A DNA stretch of 10,732 nt. Source: Planctomycetota bacterium (GTDB lineage: Bacteria; Planctomycetota; Planctomycetia; Pirellulales; UBA7805). The notes under the pieces were generated by a model, which was not told where the DNA came from, made no database searches, and worked only from the letters and a program-made list of their open reading frames with translations. Shown here piece by piece: positions 7,051-10,732 of the stretch. Within the stretch, counting starts at the first letter, position 1; the number at the start of each line of letters is the position of its first letter. The stretch lies in contig JAUWIQ010000025.1 of the NCBI GenBank assembly GCA_030605285.1, positions 1 through 10,732 of the forward strand. The letters are read 5' to 3'. The translations under genes and the position numbers were made by a program.

Positions 7051-9495
7051 CTATTTCTTTTTTTTGCGGCGCTGTTTTTTTCGCGACTTGGATTCCTTGG
7101 CACCACCGCTCCCACTTTTTGTCACGACCCGGGATTCGGATTGTAATCCTGTAGTTGCTGGTGATTTATCTGTGTCTTTCTTTAGCTTGGGAAGCAGTTT
7201 GCGCTCGCCGAGTCCCCAAAGGCTGGAGACGATAAAATAAAGACACAATCCACTCGGAACTTTGAAAAACAGAAAGCCCATAAAGACCATCATGTATTTC
7301 ATGATCTTTTGTTGCATGGCAGACTGAGCGTCAGTCGGTGGCGGCATGAACATCTTCTGTTGAACAACAAACAAAACCACGGTCACCAGCGGCAAGACAT
7401 TTAAATAAGGGCCCAACCACCCCGAGGTGGATGTTAGGAACGGTATCGGAATCGCCTGATCCCAGCGCCACAACATATCGGGGGCTGCAAGATTGGTTGC
7501 CCAGGGAAACGAACTACTGATCAAGGGTGCCTGTCGAAGCGCCACATCGGTCATCAGGGCACGATAAAGGCCAATAAAAATTGGCAATTGAATAAAGAGA
7601 GGCAGGCAGCCGGCAAGGGGATTGTATTTTTGTTTTCGATAAAGTTCTTGCAGCGCTTTCGATCGCTTTTCCATGTCGCCCTTGTACTTCTCCGTAATTC
7701 TTTTCATTTCCGGCTGCAACTCCTGCATCTTCTGCGCATTGAAAGCCTGTTTTCGGCTCAGCGGAAACATGCACAGTCGGACAACCACCGTGAGCAAAAT
7801 AATAGCGATCCCGTAATTGGGTATAATTCGGTAAAAGAATTGCAAAACATCTGAAAGCGGCCTCGCAAAGAAACCCCAGATTGGCCAACCGTAATAAATC
7901 AATTCCGAGAGATTGACCGGTTCGGGAAATTCGGGCGCAACGTATTGTTTCAGCAAGCTGCGTCGCTTCGGTCCAGTAAAAAACTGGAACCGATCATGCA
8001 ATTCTCCCTGGGGTTCTATCGTCTTCGTAACACTCGCCAATTGGGATGTGACATTGGTCAAATAAATTTCTGACTTTTCAGGAGGTTTGTCTCCCACCAC
8101 AATGCCTTTGTAGCTTTTGTAATGCTGCGACGTATCCGCCTGCCCGTTGGGCAGAAGAATCGCCGCAAAATATTGGGTTTCCACTCCCAGGTAGGCTAGT
8201 GGATTGAGCTCGCCCGAAGCCATTTGCAGATTCACCGTCGTATCTTTGCCCTCTTCCGGGTCACTCACTATTCGTGAAGCACTGATCAGATCAGCGCCAT
8301 CCCGCAGCGAATGGGCCGCGACGTCACGCAACGCGGCACCGCCCCAACTGCGACTAATCTTCCGCGAATACCACCAACCCTCGGTCGGCATTCCCGTGGG
8401 GCCGTCTAGTCGATAGGCAATTTCACGGGATTCATTGCGATGATTTTTTATTCTCAGATCCACCCATAAGTGATAGGCCTTGTAATCCTGGTTATCGATC
8501 TCGTTACTGGGCACTTTGGCCAATTGAAAATGCTTGATGATGGTGAGATCGTGAGCGGGAAGATCTTTTTCGAAGCGGACTTCCAACGGCGTCTGCTCAG
8601 TAATTTTCCAGTTCACACTCCCGAGTTCGGCACCTTGGATCACATCCTCTTCGGGCAAAAGCTGCTGTTGGTCGATGCCACTCAGGGTGACAAGAAGCGA
8701 AAACTGGTCATGAAGATCGGGTCGAAAAGACTCCAGCGGCTGGGTGCCCATCTCGGGCCGCATGATCTCCAGAGGGCGGCGAATCAGCGTGACATCCAAC
8801 GGGATAGTCTGTTGGCCGTCCCGCAACACCCCAAGTCTGAGTTGTTCGCCTGCGTTCGTCTCGTCAAGCAGGCGATCCAGATCCTGCTGGCCATGAATCT
8901 TGATACCCCGCGCCTCAACAATGATGTCTTTCACTTGCAGACCCGCTTGATCTGCGGGTGTTCCGCGGCCTACAAAGCCCACCGCATACCCTTCCGGAAC
9001 TTCATTGCCTGCTAGATGCCCCAGGTAGCCGCGCAAATCTTCGATGTCGCGGTAACGCGGGTTGTTGAGTTCCATCCGCTCAATCGAGGCACCTCGACTG
9101 GTCACGGTTACCAGTGCACGGGAATCGCTGCGCGGATCGAGTGATCCGAGCGAGAGATAACGGAGTGGATTTTCTTCCGCATCGAGCGACTGTTTTGGGG
9201 ACACTTGATTTGCTGCTGTTTTTGTCTCCGGACTGCGATCGGTTGATTTCTCGATGCCCTCCTCGGGCCGGTCCTCGCTGGGCTTTGCACCCGGTTTCTT
9301 AGAGCCGACCGGTTCCGACTCCGCCGTTTTTCGATTGCTGGCACCTGGGTCCCTACCTTGCTTTTCAGCAACTGAATCTTTCGCTATTTTTTGCGCAGGC
9401 TTTTCGGGCGGGGGAAAGAAACGGTTAAGAATGGCCTGGGATCCGATGAGGATCACCATGGACACCGCCAGAAACAAGAAAAAACGTTTATCCAC
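7051..9495 (-). CDS. yidC: Membrane protein insertase YidC with an inserted periplasmic PDZ domain
   Basis: YidC inserts proteins into the inner membrane, alone or with SecYEG. The chosen start is GTG 9495, which gives MDKRFFLFLA and has AAAAGAGG eight bases upstream; GTG 9504 has that sequence directly adjacent, so it is less likely. The protein is then 814 residues, much longer than the roughly 550 of E. coli YidC. Order: an N-terminal membrane anchor (about 4-20); a Lys/Pro/Glu/Ser-rich linker (30-105); the start of the periplasmic beta domain; a PDZ domain at about 169-240 (GYAVGFVGRGTPADQAGLQ, then LRLGVLRDG); the rest of the periplasmic domain to about 515; then the conserved 60KD_IMP insertase core. 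The core has RIIPNYGIAIILLTVVVRL with the groove arginine at about 573, the KYNPLAGCLPLFIQLPIFIGLYRAL segment (623-647) and the last helices around 698-762. The tail ends in a basic KSRKKQRRKKKK, as seen in ribosome-contacting YidC tails. A TATAAC at 9588-9583 on the coding strand may be a -10 box, without a clear -35. Confidence 0.95.
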   Translation of the reverse strand: MDKRFFLFLAVSMVILIGSQAILNRFFPPPEKPAQKIAKDSVAEKQGRDPGASNRKTAESEPVGSKKPGAKPSEDRPEEGIEKSTDRSPETKTAANQVSPKQSLDAEENPLRYLSLGSLDPRSDSRALVTVTSRGASIERMELNNPRYRDIEDLRGYLGHLAGNEVPEGYAVGFVGRGTPADQAGLQVKDIIVEARGIKIHGQQDLDRLLDETNAGEQLRLGVLRDGQQTIPLDVTLIRRPLEIMRPEMGTQPLESFRPDLHDQFSLLVTLSGIDQQQLLPEEDVIQGAELGSVNWKITEQTPLEVRFEKDLPAHDLTIIKHFQLAKVPSNEIDNQDYKAYHLWVDLRIKNHRNESREIAYRLDGPTGMPTEGWWYSRKISRSWGGAALRDVAAHSLRDGADLISASRIVSDPEEGKDTTVNLQMASGELNPLAYLGVETQYFAAILLPNGQADTSQHYKSYKGIVVGDKPPEKSEIYLTNVTSQLASVTKTIEPQGELHDRFQFFTGPKRRSLLKQYVAPEFPEPVNLSELIYYGWPIWGFFARPLSDVLQFFYRIIPNYGIAIILLTVVVRLCMFPLSRKQAFNAQKMQELQPEMKRITEKYKGDMEKRSKALQELYRKQKYNPLAGCLPLFIQLPIFIGLYRALMTDVALRQAPLISSSFPWATNLAAPDMLWRWDQAIPIPFLTSTSGWLGPYLNVLPLVTVVLFVVQQKMFMPPPTDAQSAMQQKIMKYMMVFMGFLFFKVPSGLCLYFIVSSLWGLGERKLLPKLKKDTDKSPATTGLQSESRVVTKSGSGGAKESKSRKKQRRKKKK

Positions 9496-9646
9496 GCCTC
9501 GCACCTCTTTTATCGATTCACTCGGCTAGTCGATCCTTGTTGCCGCAGGTTCGCCTCGAATCAATCCAGAAATTTAAGAACTGTTATACTGGCAAACGGC
9601 CGGTGGAATATTCAGACATATCTACAACCATTTTCCCGGCTCTGGC

Positions 9647-10396
9647 TTAACGACCCGCGAGAAGCCTGTCCCCAAGAAAGTCATCCAATTCCGGGGTGTC
9701 GTAGATTTTTTGAATGGTCGTATCACGATCGTATTCCACACGTCGGTATTGCAGGGTGTCTTCTGCAAGGATGGCATAGCACGATCGTGGGTCGCCGTCT
9801 CGTGGTTGGCCTACCGAGCCGACATTCACCATGATTTTCTCTTCACCGAGCTTGTACCCATTGTCTATTTTGTCAGGAGGGTGAAATCGCAGCCCTTCGG
9901 TAAAAACACCCGGGACGTGAGTATGCCCCTGGAAACACGTTTTCTCAAAGAGGCTGAACAATTTCTCCATCTTTCTCTGATTGTAGATGTCTTCTGGAAA
10001 AACGTATTCGTTCAAGGGATTGCGTGGCGACCCATGTACAAAAAGCAGGCCGTCTTCCTTACGATTTCTTGGTAATTCACCCAGAAAATCCCAGCGCCGG
10101 GCATTTTCTTTGGCATTCACCTTCGGGTCTTCCAGTTGCTCCCGCGTCCAGAAAATTGCACGTTCTGCACCGGAGTTAAATCCCTCTGGATCAAACAGTG
10201 CGCCCTGGTCATGGTTGCCTAAGAGGCAGGCGTCGCAGTCGATAATAAGATCGATGCACTCACGGGGATTCGGGCCGTAGCCAATAATGTCCCCCAGGCA
10301 GTAGATCTCCGTAATCTTCTGAGTCTCGATGTCTGCCAATACCGCCTGTAGGCCCTCAAGATTGCTGTGGATATCACTAATAATCGCTCGCTTCAC
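9647..10396 (-). CDS. Calcineurin-like metallophosphoesterase (YfcE/MJ0936-like)
   Basis: This 249-residue cytoplasmic protein has the full two-metal phosphoesterase motif set: DIHSN (D8, H10), [10 protein letters not shown] (D36), GNHD (N61, H62), VHGSP (H121) and GHTHVP (H158, H160). Next to the last motif group it has [19 protein letters not shown], typical of the small prokaryotic family that includes MJ0936 and YfcE. Members hydrolyse phosphodiesters or nucleotide phosphates in vitro; the physiological substrate here cannot be read from sequence. The start is GTG at 10396, supported by AAGGGG about six bases upstream and by the immediate [10 protein letters not shown] strand. The gene is complete and ends 151 bases before the yidC start on the same strand, so the two could be co-transcribed. 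Dinucleoside polyphosphatase activity is an alternative that the motifs do not exclude. Confidence 0.92.
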   Translation of the reverse strand: MKRAIISDIHSNLEGLQAVLADIETQKITEIYCLGDIIGYGPNPRECIDLIIDCDACLLGNHDQGALFDPEGFNSGAERAIFWTREQLEDPKVNAKENARRWDFLGELPRNRKEDGLLFVHGSPRNPLNEYVFPEDIYNQRKMEKLFSLFEKTCFQGHTHVPGVFTEGLRFHPPDKIDNGYKLGEEKIMVNVGSVGQPRDGDPRSCYAILAEDTLQYRRVEYDRDTTIQKIYDTPELDDFLGDRLLAGR

Positions 10397-10445
10397 GGTC
10401 GCCCCTTATCTGCTGCCGTTCGTTGCGCTGACCATCCGTGGCACT

Positions 10446-10471
10446 GACATCGTCCATCGACATCGCCCATC
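10446..10471. repeat. Short tandem repeat, two 13-base units
   Basis: GACATCGTCCATC is followed directly by GACATCGCCCATC; the units differ at one base. The block is bordered by CCATCCG on both sides (10432-10438 and 10467-10473, the second overlapping the end of the repeat). It lies 50-75 bases upstream of the phosphoesterase start. Confidence 0.5.
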
Positions 10472-10481
10472 CGAAGTCACT

Positions 10482-10500
10482 CTGCGAAATAGATTCGCAG
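10482..10500. promoter_or_regulatory. Hairpin in the phosphoesterase upstream region
   Basis: CTGCGAA (10482-10488) and TTCGCAG (10494-10500) are perfect 7-base arms around a five-base loop. The stem would form in a minus-strand transcript about 86-104 bases before the GTG. It has no T-run on either side, so it is not a standard intrinsic terminator. It may be a leader structure or an operator. Confidence 0.4.
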
Positions 10501-10605
10501 CGAGAGCGGGTCATTGCCTAGAAAGACCTCATCGTTGCCTGTAAACATTGCTCGGAAAACATTTTAGGAGCGAAACCGCAATCGTAAGCCGCTCGTGAGG
10601 GCCGG

Positions 10606-10732
10606 TCAAGGCAGGGGAGGCACTCTGATATCTGCTGGGGCCAGCCGGCAATGCCTCGCCAGCAGCCAGATCTGATTGTTATAAATGGAAACTTCGTTGG
10701 CAAATCGGCCATTTGTACATTGGCTGCTACGC
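10606..10732 (-). CDS. Possible C-terminal end of an upstream minus-strand gene (doubtful)
   Basis: One minus-strand frame is open from the window edge to a TGA at 10608-10606. It gives about 41 residues that include GRFANEVSIYNNQIWLLARH and end in APADIRVPPLP. The composition is more protein-like than the competing frames, but there is no recognisable family and the fragment is short. If real, it is the tail of the gene preceding the phosphoesterase, about 210 bases away. Confidence 0.25.
   Translation of the reverse strand, partial: RSSQCTNGRFANEVSIYNNQIWLLARHCRLAPADIRVPPLP

Larger units (their letters stand above)
10397..10732. other. Upstream region of the phosphoesterase, with repeats and a possible gene end
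   Basis: This 336-base stretch contains no convincing complete gene. It holds a 13-base tandem repeat (10446-10471), a strong short hairpin (10482-10500), a wider inverted repeat CTGCTGG/CCAGCAG (10632-10638 and 10659-10665), and at the right edge three competing open frames. Any promoter for the phosphoesterase should lie here, but I do not see a convincing -35/-10 pair. Confidence 0.5.

Noticed and set aside
10518..10712. A 64-codon minus-strand frame upstream of the phosphoesterase
   Set aside because: It has no family signal, an odd Cys/Trp-rich composition, no evident ribosome binding site, and competing frames at the same place.
1..10732. Search for CRISPR arrays, insertion sequences, attachment sites, tRNA and rRNA genes
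   Set aside because: I saw no regular spaced repeats, transposase or integrase motifs, terminal inverted repeats with target duplications, or tRNA-like arms.

Overview
The window reads like a chromosomal segment of a Planctomycetota bacterium, probably close to Pirellulales. This is inferred from a YidC with a PDZ domain in its periplasmic part, a conserved hypothetical protein of a kind I associate with planctomycetes, a divergent MnmE, and moderate GC with long intergenic gaps. It is mainly a housekeeping region. I see no phage, insertion sequence, CRISPR array, tRNA or rRNA.

Layout. (1) Positions 1-374, minus strand: the first 124 residues of a family-4-like glycosyltransferase that runs off the left edge. 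(2) Positions 375-882: a 508-base gap with two dyad-symmetric elements, the presumed control region of the glycosyltransferase, and one doubtful 75-residue plus-strand reading frame. (3) 883-1443, minus: a conserved protein of unknown function. (4) 1444-1655: a divergent control region with a sigma-70-like promoter overlapped by an FNR/CRP-like palindrome. (5) 1656-2486, plus: a tandem-domain universal stress protein. (6) 2776-5436, plus: pyruvate, phosphate dikinase. (7) Convergent to it, on the minus strand: mnmE (5550-6968), yidC (7051-9495) and a metallophosphoesterase (9647-10396). (8) 10397-10732: the upstream region of the phosphoesterase, with a hairpin and a short tandem repeat, and possibly the last 41 codons of another minus-strand gene at the right edge.

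How the genes fit together. The universal stress protein and PPDK lie in tandem. If the palindrome over the stress-protein -35 box binds an FNR/CRP-type regulator, the pair would suggest a response to redox or energy state, with PPDK interconverting pyruvate and PEP at the cost or gain of ATP and PPi. On the other strand, yidC followed by mnmE keeps the widespread bacterial order, in which yidC (membrane protein insertion) precedes mnmE (tRNA wobble-uridine modification). The genes usually upstream of yidC (rpmH, rnpA) are not next to it here. A calcineurin-like phosphoesterase occupies that place and may be co-transcribed.

The points most worth a second look are the PDZ domain inside YidC, the edge-truncated glycosyltransferase, the regulatory palindrome before the stress-protein gene, and the uncharacterised 186-residue protein.
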